64,000 nucleotides of DNA from Chitinophaga horti (GCF_022867795.2 NZ_CP107006.1:5766001-5830000); one strand, 5' to 3'. Positions 8,282-18,086 are shown, counted from the stretch's first letter. A program made the numbers and translations. The notes: a model not told the origin generated them from the sequence alone.

Positions 8282-9274
8282 TTGCACTATATTACGGTGC
8301 ATCGCCAAAAAAAGCTATCCGTGCGTATTGTAGTATCCTTCCTTGTCTTATTATTTGCCTACTTTCCGCTTGCAGCGCAAACGGATTCCCAGTTGGTCGC
8401 TCCCGCGCCACAGCCGGCCAAACCAGCCGTACGCGTAGCAGCACCCAAAGTTAAGACAGATTCCGCGCAACTCCTTATGAAGGTGGCAGACTCGCTGCAG
8501 GTGAAGGATTCGCTGCCTGAAGTGCACGCATATGACACGCTGATGGCCGCCCTGGAAGCACGCAATTTGCTGCTCAGCAAAAAAATCGATCCCCCTTATT
8601 ACGATATTAATCCCCTGCGGGAAGCGCCGGACGAAGACTGGCTGGTGTATACCGTAGCGGGTGTATTGCTGCTGCTCGGTATCATCCGTGCAGCCTACGT
8701 GAAATACTTTTCCGACCTGTTCCGCGCATTTTTCAATCCGACGTTGAGCCAGCGCCAGTTAAAGGACCAGCTGTCGCAGTCGCCGTTCCCGAATTTTTTG
8801 CTGAACGTGTTTTTCGTGATCAGTCTTGGGTTGTACCTATACCTGCTGATGAAGCGGCTCGATTATCTTAAAAATGAAAATGCCTGGATTTTGATCCCTG
8901 CGCTCATAGTACTGGTGGCAGTCATTTACTTTGTAAAATATGTAGTGCTGCGATTCTGCGGTTGGCTGTTTGGTAACGCAGAACTGATCGATGCGTATGT
9001 GTTCGTTTTGTACCTGATCAACAAGATACTCGGCATTTTGCTGGCGCCTTTCCTGGTGCTGCTGGCCTTCGGAAAGCCCGATTTAGCCATGGCAATGCTA
9101 TATATCTCGTTATTTTGTATAGTATTATTGATTGTCTACAGGTATATAAGGTCATATTCACTGGTCAAACAATACTTATCTTTCAGCAGATTGCATTTTT
9201 TTCTTTACCTTTGCGCATTCGAAGTAGTGCCGGTGTTGATTATAACAAAGGCTTTACTGAAACTAATTGGTTAA
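8282..9274 (+). CDS. DUF4271 membrane protein
   Basis: Bacteroidota-restricted membrane protein of about 330 residues and unknown role. A signal-like segment (about residues 15-33) is followed by a Pro/Ala-rich linker (35-110). About six membrane helices then fill residues 118-330. The start is uncertain: 8282 is TTG, and GTG codons at 8297 and 8321 would fit the signal segment better. From memory, DUF4271 genes commonly precede hemD in this phylum, as here (48-base gap). That is a genomic association only; no role in haem synthesis is shown. Confidence 0.82.
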   Translation: MHYITVHRQKKLSVRIVVSFLVLLFAYFPLAAQTDSQLVAPAPQPAKPAVRVAAPKVKTDSAQLLMKVADSLQVKDSLPEVHAYDTLMAALEARNLLLSKKIDPPYYDINPLREAPDEDWLVYTVAGVLLLLGIIRAAYVKYFSDLFRAFFNPTLSQRQLKDQLSQSPFPNFLLNVFFVISLGLYLYLLMKRLDYLKNENAWILIPALIVLVAVIYFVKYVVLRFCGWLFGNAELIDAYVFVLYLINKILGILLAPFLVLLAFGKPDLAMAMLYISLFCIVLLIVYRYIRSYSLVKQYLSFSRLHFFLYLCAFEVVPVLIITKALLKLIG

Positions 9275-9321
9275 CTGGTAATCTAATTTACTGCGATTGT
9301 TAACACAAGAGCAAATTACGT

Positions 9322-10110
9322 ATGATAAAAGGCGGGCCAAAAAAAGAATTGCTGGATAAGCAACTGTCAATCCTGATTTCCCAACCTAAGCCAGAGACAG
9401 AGAAATCCCCTTACTACGACTTAGCAAAGAAATTTAACGTGAAATTGGATTTCCACCCTTTCATCAGGGTAGAAGGAGTTCCGGGCAAGGAGTTTCGCAA
9501 GCAAAAGGTAGATATTCTCAACTACAGCGCTGTCATCTTTACGAGCCGCAACTCCGTAGATCACTTTTTCCGCGTTTGCGAGGAACTAAAGCTGAAGGTA
9601 TCACAGGACTGCAAATATTTCTGCATTACAGAAGCCGTGGCTTTGTACCTGCAGAAGTTCATACTTTACCGTAAACGTAAAGTGTTTTTCGGCGCCGACG
9701 GCACTACCAAAAGCCTGCTCGATGTGATGAACAAACACCGCGAAAACGAGAAGTTCCTCTTCCCCAGCTCCGACAGTCAGAAGAAAGACATTGAAGAATG
9801 GATGAAAGCGAACAAGTGCGAATATGCAACAGCAAGTTTGTACAAAACCGTTTCCAACGATGTGAAAGACGTATTGGCGGCCACTTCCTACGACATGATC
9901 GTGTTCTTTAGTCCGTCGGGTGTTAAATCGCTTTTCGAAAACATGCCTAAGTTTAAGCAGAACGGCACCGCTATCGGCGCGTTCGGTCCTACTACTTCGG
10001 CAGCGGTGGAAGAAGCCGGATTACGTTTAGATCTCAAAGCTCCCGCTCCGCAGGCACCGTCTATGGTAGCTGCTTTAGAAAAATATCTTAGCGAGCGCGG
10101 CAAAAAATAA
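9322..10110 (+). CDS. hemD: Uroporphyrinogen-III synthase
   Basis: Cyclises hydroxymethylbilane to uroporphyrinogen III in tetrapyrrole synthesis; cytoplasmic. The 262 residues show the two-lobed HemD pattern: PxIxV-like strand 1 (LDFHPFIRVEGV), YSAVIFTSRNSVDHFF near 74-89, and the C-terminal MIVFFSPSGVKSLFE segment near 192-206. Similarity to enterobacterial HemD is weak, as is normal for this fast-evolving family. A TACCTTTG box at 9206-9213 inside the upstream gene could give it a separate promoter. A hairpin terminator follows. Confidence 0.87.
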   Translation: MIKGGPKKELLDKQLSILISQPKPETEKSPYYDLAKKFNVKLDFHPFIRVEGVPGKEFRKQKVDILNYSAVIFTSRNSVDHFFRVCEELKLKVSQDCKYFCITEAVALYLQKFILYRKRKVFFGADGTTKSLLDVMNKHRENEKFLFPSSDSQKKDIEEWMKANKCEYATASLYKTVSNDVKDVLAATSYDMIVFFSPSGVKSLFENMPKFKQNGTAIGAFGPTTSAAVEEAGLRLDLKAPAPQAPSMVAALEKYLSERGKK

Positions 10111-10141
10111 ACAGAATTGCCAAAAATATATTTATTTGCAA

Positions 10142-10174
10142 GGGAACGGTGAAAGCCGTTCCCTTGCTGCTTTT
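10142..10174 (+). terminator. Hairpin terminator after hemD
   Basis: GGGAACGG (10142-10149) pairs perfectly with CCGTTCCC (10156-10163) around a 6-base loop. It is followed by TTGCTGCTTTT, a weak T tract. It lies 31 bases after the hemD stop codon. Confidence 0.65.
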
Positions 10175-10224
10175 GGGGCGGCCTGTATTTTGAGGGGGAA
10201 TAGACACATTAAACCATAACATGA

Positions 10225-12279
10225 ATGCCTGCACATACGAACAGGCTGGCCCGCGAGGCCAGTCCATACCTGCTACAGCACGCCCATAATCCCGTAGACT
10301 GGTTTCCCTGGGGGGAAGAGGCGCTTCGTCGCGCAGAAGAAGAGGATAAACCTATACTTGTGAGTATCGGGTACGCCGCCTGCCACTGGTGCCATGTAAT
10401 GGAACGCGAAAGTTTCGAAAATGAAGAAACGGCGGCCATCATGAATCAACATTTCATCAACATAAAGATCGACCGCGAAGAGCGGCCCGACCTCGATCAT
10501 ATTTACATGGACGCCCTGCAGGCGATGAGCGGGCAGGGCGGCTGGCCGTTAAATGTGTTCCTGTTGCCCAACAGGCAACCATTTTACGGCGGCACCTACT
10601 TTCCGCCCGTGCAGGCGTACAATCGCCCGTCGTGGACGCAGGTGCTGGAGTCTATCAATGATGCCTATCACAACAGGCGGGCGGAGTTGGAGGAGCAGGC
10701 GCGTACGCTGACCGAGCATCTCGAAAACTCGAACAAGTTTGGGGTAGAGGCAGTGAAAAACAGCCTGGTGCCGGTGAACGAACTGTTCACCCGCGAACAA
10801 TGCGACACGGCGGCAAAAGCCATATTGGCGCAGGGCGACAAGGAATGGGGTGGTTTTGGCAGGGCACCAAAGTTCCCCGGCACGTTTTCGATCCGTTATC
10901 TTTTACAATACCATCACGCATTTGGCGATGAGGCGGCAAAAAAGCAGGCCTTACTTTCCCTCGATAAAATGATACAGGGTGGTATTTACGACCAGCTTGG
11001 CGGCGGCTTTTCCCGTTACTCCACCGACGAAATGTGGCTTGCGCCGCATTTTGAGAAGATGCTGTACGACAATGCGCTGCTGATCGATGCGATGGCCGAT
11101 GCCTACCAGCTCACTTCCAACAAAACGTATCTTGATACAATTGTTCATACCCTGGAGTTCATCAAACGCGAAATGACCTCGCCGGACGGGGCCTTCTATG
11201 CCGCGCTGGATGCGGATTCCGAAGGAGTGGAAGGTAAGTTTTACACCTGGTCAAAAACAGAGATAGAAGACATCCTGGGAGATCATGCAGAATTGTTCTG
11301 CCGGTTTTACGATGTCCGCGACGGGGGAAATTGGGAGCATACAAATATTTTATGGACGCCCGAACCTGTAACTGAATTTGTAGCCGGCACCGGATTACCC
11401 ATTGAGCAGCTGGAAGTTATACTTGCCGGATGCCGCGCAAAACTGCTACAGGAGCGAAATAAACGGGTAAGACCGGGGCTCGACGACAAAATATTATTAG
11501 GCTGGAATGCGTTATTGATTCACGCGTGTTGCAAAGCATACAGTATAAGTAACGATCCCGTTTACCGGGACATGGCGGAAAGCGCTATGAACTTTGTACT
11601 AAAGGCGATGGAACAGCCGGGAGGAAGCGGGGCCCTATACCATACCTACAAAAACGGTGCTGCCAAGTATCCTGCCTTCCTGGATGATTATGCATATGTG
11701 ATCAGGGCGCTGATAGCGCTGCAGGAAGTGACGGGCAATCTTTTCTACATTCGCCGTGCGAAAGCGCTGGCGACCTTTGTAGAGGCGGCTTTTGGAGATG
11801 AGGAAGGAATTTATTTTTACTATACGGCAACCGGTCAAACCGACGTTATCGTACGTAAGAAGGAAATTTATGATGGCGCCGTCCCCAGCGGTAATGCAGT
11901 AATGGCCTGCAACTTGTTGTATCTCTCCATCGTATTCGATGAGCAGTCGTGGGCAAACAGGGCAACCGGTATGATGTCGGGCCTGGCGCAAACGGCAGTA
12001 CGGTATCCAACTTCTTTCGGTGTATGGGCGGCTTTGCTGATGCAGCTGGTGCTCGGAACAAAAGAACTAGCGGTCGTTGGGCCGGAATATGCGCAGCGCA
12101 TGAACGAGATTAACCAGCGGTTCATTCCATTCAAAGTATTGTTAGGCTCGCCGCGGAGTGAGGCAGATATGCCGCTGTTGCAGGGCCGGGAACAGGAAAA
12201 TGAAACATTAATATATTTATGCGAGCATTATTCTTGTGTTAAGCCCGTGAAATACATATCAGAAATTTTTAATTTGTAA
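10225..12279 (+). CDS. Thioredoxin-domain protein of the YyaL/DUF255 family
   Basis: Large cytoplasmic protein (684 residues) of the DUF255/spermatogenesis-associated protein 20 family. The N-terminal thioredoxin-like domain carries CHWC at residues 53-56 inside the family-typical GYAACHWCHVMERESF. The rest is an alpha/alpha-barrel like those of glycosidases and epimerases, with segments such as GGWPLNVFL, PKFPGTFS and APHFEKMLYDNALL. Length is normal. Catalytic function is not established for the family. It stands alone between the hemD terminator and the gldK promoter. Confidence 0.9.
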   Translation: MPAHTNRLAREASPYLLQHAHNPVDWFPWGEEALRRAEEEDKPILVSIGYAACHWCHVMERESFENEETAAIMNQHFINIKIDREERPDLDHIYMDALQAMSGQGGWPLNVFLLPNRQPFYGGTYFPPVQAYNRPSWTQVLESINDAYHNRRAELEEQARTLTEHLENSNKFGVEAVKNSLVPVNELFTREQCDTAAKAILAQGDKEWGGFGRAPKFPGTFSIRYLLQYHHAFGDEAAKKQALLSLDKMIQGGIYDQLGGGFSRYSTDEMWLAPHFEKMLYDNALLIDAMADAYQLTSNKTYLDTIVHTLEFIKREMTSPDGAFYAALDADSEGVEGKFYTWSKTEIEDILGDHAELFCRFYDVRDGGNWEHTNILWTPEPVTEFVAGTGLPIEQLEVILAGCRAKLLQERNKRVRPGLDDKILLGWNALLIHACCKAYSISNDPVYRDMAESAMNFVLKAMEQPGGSGALYHTYKNGAAKYPAFLDDYAYVIRALIALQEVTGNLFYIRRAKALATFVEAAFGDEEGIYFYYTATGQTDVIVRKKEIYDGAVPSGNAVMACNLLYLSIVFDEQSWANRATGMMSGLAQTAVRYPTSFGVWAALLMQLVLGTKELAVVGPEYAQRMNEINQRFIPFKVLLGSPRSEADMPLLQGREQENETLIYLCEHYSCVKPVKYISEIFNL

Positions 12280-12424
12280 TGAAATTTGAGTATTTTTGAT
12301 TGGTTTTTCAAGAAATTTGATCGGATATAATAAAATGTTAAAAATCTCGTTTAAATTAGTTACAGATATAAAGAGCGGGTTGAAAAAGTTGTGGTAAAAG
12401 TAACTACGGATTAAAATTAATTAT

Positions 12425-12432
12425 TACATTTG
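12425..12432 (+). promoter_or_regulatory. Predicted promoter of the gldKLMN operon (-7 box)
   Basis: TACATTTG is an exact TAnnTTTG match and lies 114 bases before the preferred gldK start at 12546. The region 12280-12424 is AT-rich, contains no gene and would hold the upstream promoter elements. A leader of roughly 105 bases is implied. Confidence 0.6.
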
Positions 12433-12545
12433 CTATCTTTCTGATAAACAACCAGGTGAAAAGTGATGATCAAACGGCCGAAAAGGTTGGCAGAATGCAT
12501 CTGGCAGGTAAAAGGAAAACGCATATTCTAATGAAAGTCACCCTT

Positions 12546-13826
12546 ATGAAGATTAATTATTGTAAAGGGCTTTTGGCTATACTGCTGCCTGTTCTGCTTG
12601 CGAGTTGCGGCGGCAGCAAGACTCCAAAAAACGCACAGGGGCAACTGATCGGTGTGAGCCCCAGGCCCAAGTATTATCCTCCTGTACCTTATGGAATGGT
12701 GTATGTGCCGTCCGGAACTTTTCACATGGGCCCCAGCGATGAGGACGTGAACTATTCCTTCACAGCCAGGAACAAAGCCATCTCTATTTCCGGGTTTTAC
12801 ATGGACGCGACCGAGATCACGAACAACGAGTACCGCCAGTTTGTAGGCTGGGTTACGGATTCTATTGCCCACGTACTGATGGGGCATGTAAAGAACGTAG
12901 ACGGTATCGATTATGTGGACTGGAAGCAGAAGATCAACTGGAAAGACAAAGCTACCCTCGACAAAATTGATGCATTGTTATACTCTGAAGAAGATCGTTT
13001 GTACGGTCGTAAGGAGATAGACGTGCATAAATTAAAATATCACGCCGAGACCTTTAACTGGGATAAGGCGAAGCTGCGTGAGAACGCTAACAAGCCGCGT
13101 TCGCAGTTCGTGGAAAAGAAAGATGTGGCCATTTACCCGGACACACTTTGCTGGATCAGGGACTTCTCGTATGCGTACAACGAACCGATGACCAGGATGT
13201 ACTTCTGGCACCCGGCCTTCGATAACTATCCGGTTGTTGGCGTAACCTGGCACCAGGCAAATGCTTTCTGCGAATGGCGCAGCCGCTTCTGGGATGACTA
13301 TCGTACCTCGCACAAACTGTTTACGGAAGATAAATTCCAGCTGCCTTCTGAAGCGCAGTGGGAGTACGCAGCCCGCGGCGGACGCGAGCAGGCGCCCTAT
13401 CCCTGGGGTGGTTACTATGCACGCAACAAAAAAGGTTGTTTGCTGGCGAACTTTAAACCAGGTCGTGGTAACTATCCAGAAGACGGCGGTTTCTACACGG
13501 TACGTGCCGATGCTTACTGGCCTAACGATTACGGCCTGTACAACATGGCTGGTAACGTAGCCGAGTGGACGCAGGACATTTATTATGAAAACGCCTACTC
13601 TTTCACATCGGACATGAACCCGTACCTGCGTATGGACGTTCCGGACGATGCGGCGCCTAAGATGAAACGTAAAGCGCTGAGAGGTGGTTCCTGGAAAGAT
13701 ATCGGCTTCTTCCTGCAGAATGGTACCCGCTCGTACGAATTCCAGGACAGCGCCAAATCTTATATCGGCTTCAGGTGTACGATCGCCTTCCTGAGCCGCT
13801 CCAAAAATGACTTTAGTAAGAAATAA
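12546..13826 (+). CDS. gldK: Gliding motility / T9SS lipoprotein GldK
   Basis: Outer-membrane lipoprotein that forms the periplasmic ring of the type IX secretion system with GldN. The 426-residue product has a lipoprotein signal ending LASC (Cys21) and a formylglycine-generating-enzyme/sulfatase-modifying (FGE) domain from about residue 40, with PSGTFHMGPSDEDV, GFYMDATEITNNEYRQF, PSEAQWEYAARGG, NMAGNVAEWTQD and a C-terminal ALRGGSW. The start at 12546 puts the lipobox at the right distance; ATG 12531 and further upstream codons are in frame. It is the first gene of gldKLMN. Confidence 0.93.
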   Translation: MKINYCKGLLAILLPVLLASCGGSKTPKNAQGQLIGVSPRPKYYPPVPYGMVYVPSGTFHMGPSDEDVNYSFTARNKAISISGFYMDATEITNNEYRQFVGWVTDSIAHVLMGHVKNVDGIDYVDWKQKINWKDKATLDKIDALLYSEEDRLYGRKEIDVHKLKYHAETFNWDKAKLRENANKPRSQFVEKKDVAIYPDTLCWIRDFSYAYNEPMTRMYFWHPAFDNYPVVGVTWHQANAFCEWRSRFWDDYRTSHKLFTEDKFQLPSEAQWEYAARGGREQAPYPWGGYYARNKKGCLLANFKPGRGNYPEDGGFYTVRADAYWPNDYGLYNMAGNVAEWTQDIYYENAYSFTSDMNPYLRMDVPDDAAPKMKRKALRGGSWKDIGFFLQNGTRSYEFQDSAKSYIGFRCTIAFLSRSKNDFSKK

Positions 13827-13950
13827 CCATTAGTAGCTATAGGGGTATTGAAAACCCTGCATTGCAAATCAAGTCATGAGAACACTATATTCTATAAAGA
13901 GCTTTTTAACCTTTAAAAAAAACACAAATTTTAATCTAAAATTTTGACCT

Positions 13951-14697
13951 ATGGCTATGAATAACTCTACTGGAAAATGGCTGAACTTCGGTGTGTGCGT
14001 TGCTGCTGCCGTTGTAATTATGGGTGCGCTGTTTAAAATCCAACACTGGAAAGGCGCAGACGTTGCTTTGATCGTTGGTTTGAGCGTGGAAGCGTTTATC
14101 TTCCTGATCTACGCGTTCATCCCGGACAACTCTCATCCGGCAACACCTGTTGAAGTAACTGTTGCGGGCGCAGGTCCGTCAAGCACTGCTGCAATGGACA
14201 AAATGCTGCAGGAAGCTGACATTACTCCCGCAAACCTCAAACGCCTGAGCGAAAACTTCCAGAAACTGGGAACTACAGTGGAAGGAATGAAAGACGTGAG
14301 CAACGTTGTTGCCGCGACTGGCGAGTACACCGCAAAAACCAAAGAAGCTACCCAGGCTCTGGGCGCCGTAACAAATGCTTACACCAGCGCAGCTGCCGCC
14401 GTGGCTTCCTTTAACTCTGCGTCTGATTCAACCAGAACGTTCCACGAGCAGGTACAGGTGATGACCAAAAACCTTGCTTCCCTGAACGCGATCTATGAAT
14501 TAGAACTGCAGGATACTAATAATCACCTGAAAGCAATGAACAACTTCTACAGCAACTTGCTGACTGCTTCTCAGGCGATGACTAACAGTGCAGAAGACGC
14601 GAAGAAAACTCAGGAGCAGATTTCTCTGCTGGCGAAAAACCTGGGTAATCTGAATACCATTTATGGTAATATGTTGACTGCAATGCAAGGCAGATAA
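13951..14697 (+). CDS. gldL: Gliding motility / T9SS motor protein GldL
   Basis: Inner-membrane subunit of the proton-driven GldLM motor that powers T9SS export and gliding. The 248 residues have two membrane helices (about 13-28 and 38-56) separated by the conserved KIQHWKGAD turn. A membrane-embedded Glu (E47, in VGLSVEAFIF) corresponds to the essential proton-path Glu described in Flavobacterium GldL. A long cytoplasmic helical tail follows. It lies 124 bases after gldK. The leader contains TTAATCTAAAATTTTG, nearly repeated before gldM. Confidence 0.95.
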   Translation: MAMNNSTGKWLNFGVCVAAAVVIMGALFKIQHWKGADVALIVGLSVEAFIFLIYAFIPDNSHPATPVEVTVAGAGPSSTAAMDKMLQEADITPANLKRLSENFQKLGTTVEGMKDVSNVVAATGEYTAKTKEATQALGAVTNAYTSAAAAVASFNSASDSTRTFHEQVQVMTKNLASLNAIYELELQDTNNHLKAMNNFYSNLLTASQAMTNSAEDAKKTQEQISLLAKNLGNLNTIYGNMLTAMQGR

Positions 14698-14750
14698 GGT
14701 AATCGCAATAGATTGGAACAAAGACATTAATCTAAAATTTGTAAACAACT

Positions 14751-16310
14751 ATGGCACTACCTAAAGAACCCAGGCAAAAGATGATTAACATCATGTACCT
14801 GGTCTTAACGGCGATGCTGGCGATGAACGTATCGGCAGAAATCCTCAACGCATTCGACATAGTAAATGACTCTATCATCACTTCAAATAACTCGATCGAC
14901 GCTAAAAATACGGTAACCTACAATCAGTTCACCAAGCAGGCTGCTGAAGATGCCGCCAAAGCGGGTCCTTACAAGGCGAAAGCTGAAACGGTGAAAAAAT
15001 TGTCGGCCGACGCGGTATCGTACATCGAGAACCTGAAGAACAGAATCATCATGGAAAGTGATAAGCTCGACAAGCTTCCCCCCAATGCACAATTGGTTAA
15101 AAGGGACGACCTGGACGCTGCTACACGCCTGATGGAAAACCAGAAAGAAGGCCCGAAGCTGGAATCAATGCTGAAAAAGCTTCGCGTAGACATGCTGGAA
15201 CAAGTAGATCCTAAAATCCGCACCGAAATGAGCAAAAACCTGCCGCTGAACATCCAGGTAGGTCACGCTAAAACCGGTCACGACGACGGAACGCCTAAAT
15301 CATGGTCTGTGTACCACTTCAACATGGTACCTTCCATTGCAGCGATCACCATCCTGAGCAAGTTTCAGAATGACATCAAGAACTCTGAAGCCATGATCAT
15401 CGATGAATTGCTGAAAGAAATCGGCGCTAATGATATCCGCTTCGACGCGATGGAAGCTTTCGTTTCCATGAACTCGAAAAGCTTCACCACCGGCCAGGAC
15501 CTGGAAGCGAAGATCGCTATCGGTGCTTACAGCACAACTGTAAACCCGGACATCATCGTAAACGGTCAGAAACTGGAAGTGGTAAATGGTATCGCTACCT
15601 ATAAAATGTCTGGTCTGACTTCACTCGGCGAACACGCACTGACTGGTAGCATCTCCCTGAGAAAACCAAATGGAGAGCTGATTACCCGCCAGATCAACGA
15701 AAGCTACAATGTAGGTGCTTCTGCAACAGCTATCTCTGCTGATAAAATGAACGTACTCTACATCGCTGTACAAAACCCGATCTCTATCACCGCTGCCGGC
15801 GTACCTGCAGAAAACGTGGTAGCAACGATCGAAGGCGGCGGCGGACGTATCGAACGCGTAGGCGCTGGCAAGTTCATGGTGTCTGTTACCAACCCTGGTA
15901 AAGCAATCATTAAGGTAGCTTCTAACGTAGGTGGTAAAGTAACACAGCTGGACGCTAAAGAATACCGTGTAAAAATGATTCCCGACCCGATCGCTATGGT
16001 TGGTTTGTCTAAGAGCGGCAACGTTAAAACTGCCGAGTTTAAACAGCAACAGGGTGTAAGGGCGGTACTGGAGAACTTCGAGTTCGAAGGTGTTAAATAC
16101 GATGTAATGGGTTACCGTATCGGTATCGATGCAAAGGGTAAAGATTATGTGGATGAAGTGGCCAGCTCCGCTTACTTCCCTGGTCCTGCCATGAGCGCCA
16201 TCAGATCACTGAAACCAGGCGACCGCGTATACATCGAAAACATCAAAGTGAAAGGTCCGGACGGTAAGGTGCGCGACATTCCTTACAACCTGACTTACAA
16301 TTTAAACTAG
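14751..16310 (+). CDS. gldM: Gliding motility / T9SS motor protein GldM
   Basis: Motor partner of GldL that spans the periplasm and contacts the GldKN ring. The 519-residue product begins MALPKEPRQKMINIMYLVL, with a single membrane helix at about residues 11-30. This is followed by a helical D1-type domain and three Ig-like beta domains extending to the C-terminus. Length matches the family. Start and spacing (53 bases after gldL) fit an operon. Confidence 0.95.
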   Translation: MALPKEPRQKMINIMYLVLTAMLAMNVSAEILNAFDIVNDSIITSNNSIDAKNTVTYNQFTKQAAEDAAKAGPYKAKAETVKKLSADAVSYIENLKNRIIMESDKLDKLPPNAQLVKRDDLDAATRLMENQKEGPKLESMLKKLRVDMLEQVDPKIRTEMSKNLPLNIQVGHAKTGHDDGTPKSWSVYHFNMVPSIAAITILSKFQNDIKNSEAMIIDELLKEIGANDIRFDAMEAFVSMNSKSFTTGQDLEAKIAIGAYSTTVNPDIIVNGQKLEVVNGIATYKMSGLTSLGEHALTGSISLRKPNGELITRQINESYNVGASATAISADKMNVLYIAVQNPISITAAGVPAENVVATIEGGGGRIERVGAGKFMVSVTNPGKAIIKVASNVGGKVTQLDAKEYRVKMIPDPIAMVGLSKSGNVKTAEFKQQQGVRAVLENFEFEGVKYDVMGYRIGIDAKGKDYVDEVASSAYFPGPAMSAIRSLKPGDRVYIENIKVKGPDGKVRDIPYNLTYNLN

Positions 16311-16333
16311 TCAAAGTATAAACCTCCCTGGTT

Positions 16334-17368
16334 ATGCGAGCAGAAATGATTAAAAATATTGGCCTCGGCGCGCTGCTGATTTCAGCAGTAGCAGTTACAG
16401 ACGCGGATGCTCAGAGGCGCAGGCGTTCAACAACAGAAACGACCCCTCCACCGACGGAGCAGGCGCCTGTTACCAATCCTGCCACTGGCAACCCGGTAAC
16501 GCCACCACCAGCTGGTGCAACTCCGGCTGCCGCCACTCCCGGCGACGTAGCTCCGGCGCAATTTAACCCGGCTGTTGATACGCCGCGTAAATCGCTGAGG
16601 ATCGACGGTGTGGTAGAGAAAACGCTGAACCGCGAGCGCACGCCTATCCAGTACGACTACATCCGCGAGGATGACCGTTTCTGGGAAAAAAGGCTGTGGC
16701 AGGTAATCGATGTCCGCGAAAAAATGAATCTTCCTTTCCAATACAACGTGGAAGATGAAAGCGGCACGAACCAGCTGTTCATTAACATTCTGCTCGAAGC
16801 CATCAAGAACAACGAAGTAGAAGCCTTCAGCCCGATAGATGATCGTTTCAGTACGAAAATCTCCTGGCAGGAGATCCAGACTAAAACCGGCGGCGAAGAA
16901 AGGACGGTACGTAGTATCGACCCGGTATCCGGCGAGGAAAAACTGGTAACTACCCGCGACGAGTTTAACCCGCTTACGGTTAAACAGTTTAAGGTGAAGG
17001 AAGTTTGGGTGTTCGACAAAGAAGCTTCCGCACTGAAAGTGCGCATCCTGGGTATCGCGCCCCTGATGTCACGCTTCAATGAAGACGGCTCCTTCCGCGC
17101 TTCCGTTCCGCTGTTCTGGGTTTACTACCCGGACCTGCGCCCGGTGCTGGCTAAGTACGACGTGTACAACCAGAACAACGACGCAGCTACCATGAGCTGG
17201 GAAGACCTGTTCGAAATGCGTTTCTTCTCCAGCTACGTAGTAAAGGAAAACAACACTTACAACCGCGAGATCCGCCATTACATCAAAGACGGTGTAATGC
17301 AGCTCCTGGAAGGTCAGTCTATCAAAGAAAAGATCTTCAACAAGGAGCAGGACCTGTGGCAGTACTAA
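16334..17368 (+). CDS. gldN: Gliding motility / T9SS ring protein GldN
   Basis: Periplasmic partner of GldK in the T9SS ring. The 344-residue product has a signal peptide (cleavage near DADAQ, residue 27) and a low-complexity Thr/Pro/Ala linker (about 31-75). The conserved GldN core follows, with RIDGVVEKTLNRERTPIQYDY, an acidic DDRFWEKRLWQVID segment and LFEMRFFSSYVVKE near residues 294-307. An ATG at 16346 would shorten the N-terminus by four residues. It lies 23 bases after gldM and ends at a strong terminator. Confidence 0.93.
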   Translation: MRAEMIKNIGLGALLISAVAVTDADAQRRRRSTTETTPPPTEQAPVTNPATGNPVTPPPAGATPAAATPGDVAPAQFNPAVDTPRKSLRIDGVVEKTLNRERTPIQYDYIREDDRFWEKRLWQVIDVREKMNLPFQYNVEDESGTNQLFINILLEAIKNNEVEAFSPIDDRFSTKISWQEIQTKTGGEERTVRSIDPVSGEEKLVTTRDEFNPLTVKQFKVKEVWVFDKEASALKVRILGIAPLMSRFNEDGSFRASVPLFWVYYPDLRPVLAKYDVYNQNNDAATMSWEDLFEMRFFSSYVVKENNTYNREIRHYIKDGVMQLLEGQSIKEKIFNKEQDLWQY

Positions 17369-17392
17369 TCGTGTAACGTAAATCCTGTATAG

Positions 17393-17427
17393 AGAAGCTG
17401 CTCCGCCTGGGGCAGCTTCTTTTTTTG
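17393..17427 (+). terminator. Strong terminator of the gldKLMN operon
   Basis: AGAAGCTGCTCC (17393-17404) pairs with GGGGCAGCTTCT (17409-17420), including one G-T pair, with a 4-base GCCT loop, and runs into eight T residues. It lies 25 bases after the gldN stop codon. Confidence 0.9.
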
Positions 17428-17444
17428 TTTATTTTGGGATAGAT

Positions 17445-18020
17445 ATGCAGATCGATCAGCTGAAAGCCGCCGTGCAGGCAACCGTTCAACTTCCTCCCGA
17501 ACAGTGGGAGGAGCTGGCCGCCTGCTGGGAACCGGTCAGTTATAAAAGAAAAGAAGTGGTTACGGCCGCCGGTGAAGTCGAGCGCTACGTATACTTCGTG
17601 CTCGAAGGCGTGCAGCGCGCCTTCGCCATTGAAGGTGACCGGGAGGCCACCATCGTGTTTAACTATACCGGCTCTTTTTCCGGCGTGATCGACTCCTTCC
17701 TGTTACAACAACCTTCCCGTTACTACCTCGAAACACTTACCGCCTGCCGCTGTTTACGCATGCCTTATGCGGAACTGGTGCGGTTAATGGATAAATATCC
17801 GCTTATCGAACGTTGGGTGCGTTTGGGTACCACCTGGGCCCTTTCCGGCGTAATGGAGCGGCATATAGAAATGCTGACGAGTAACGCTGAGCAAAAGTTT
17901 AGAAAGCTGCTGGCCCGCAGTCCGCATGTACTAAACCTCATTCCTCATAAATACCTGGCTTCTTATTTAGGGATTGATCCGGCTACTTTCTCGAAGTTGC
18001 TTAGTACGGTGCGTTTGTAA
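17445..18020 (+). CDS. Crp/Fnr-family transcriptional regulator
   Basis: Cyclic-nucleotide-binding-fold regulator of 191 residues. The N-terminal beta-roll spans about residues 20-115 (YVYFVLEGVQRAF, IVFNYTGSFSGVIDSF). A C-terminal helix-turn-helix ends the protein (ASYLGIDPATFSKLLSTV, about 172-189). The cNMP-binding Arg/Glu pocket is not recognisable, as in many Bacteroidota homologues, so the ligand is unknown. The start is 17 bases after the gldN terminator. The DinB-like gene downstream may be controlled by it. Confidence 0.87.
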   Translation: MQIDQLKAAVQATVQLPPEQWEELAACWEPVSYKRKEVVTAAGEVERYVYFVLEGVQRAFAIEGDREATIVFNYTGSFSGVIDSFLLQQPSRYYLETLTACRCLRMPYAELVRLMDKYPLIERWVRLGTTWALSGVMERHIEMLTSNAEQKFRKLLARSPHVLNLIPHKYLASYLGIDPATFSKLLSTVRL

Positions 18021-18061
18021 AAATGTTTGTGCAGGTCAAGATTTTACGAAAATGCCCGGCC

Positions 18062-18069
18062 TACTTTTG
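18062..18069 (+). promoter_or_regulatory. TAnnTTTG -7 box upstream of the DinB-like gene
   Basis: TACTTTTG matches the -7 consensus and lies 17 bases before the ATG at 18087. No convincing -33 element is visible. Confidence 0.45.
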
Positions 18070-18086
18070 CATAAATAATTCATTGT

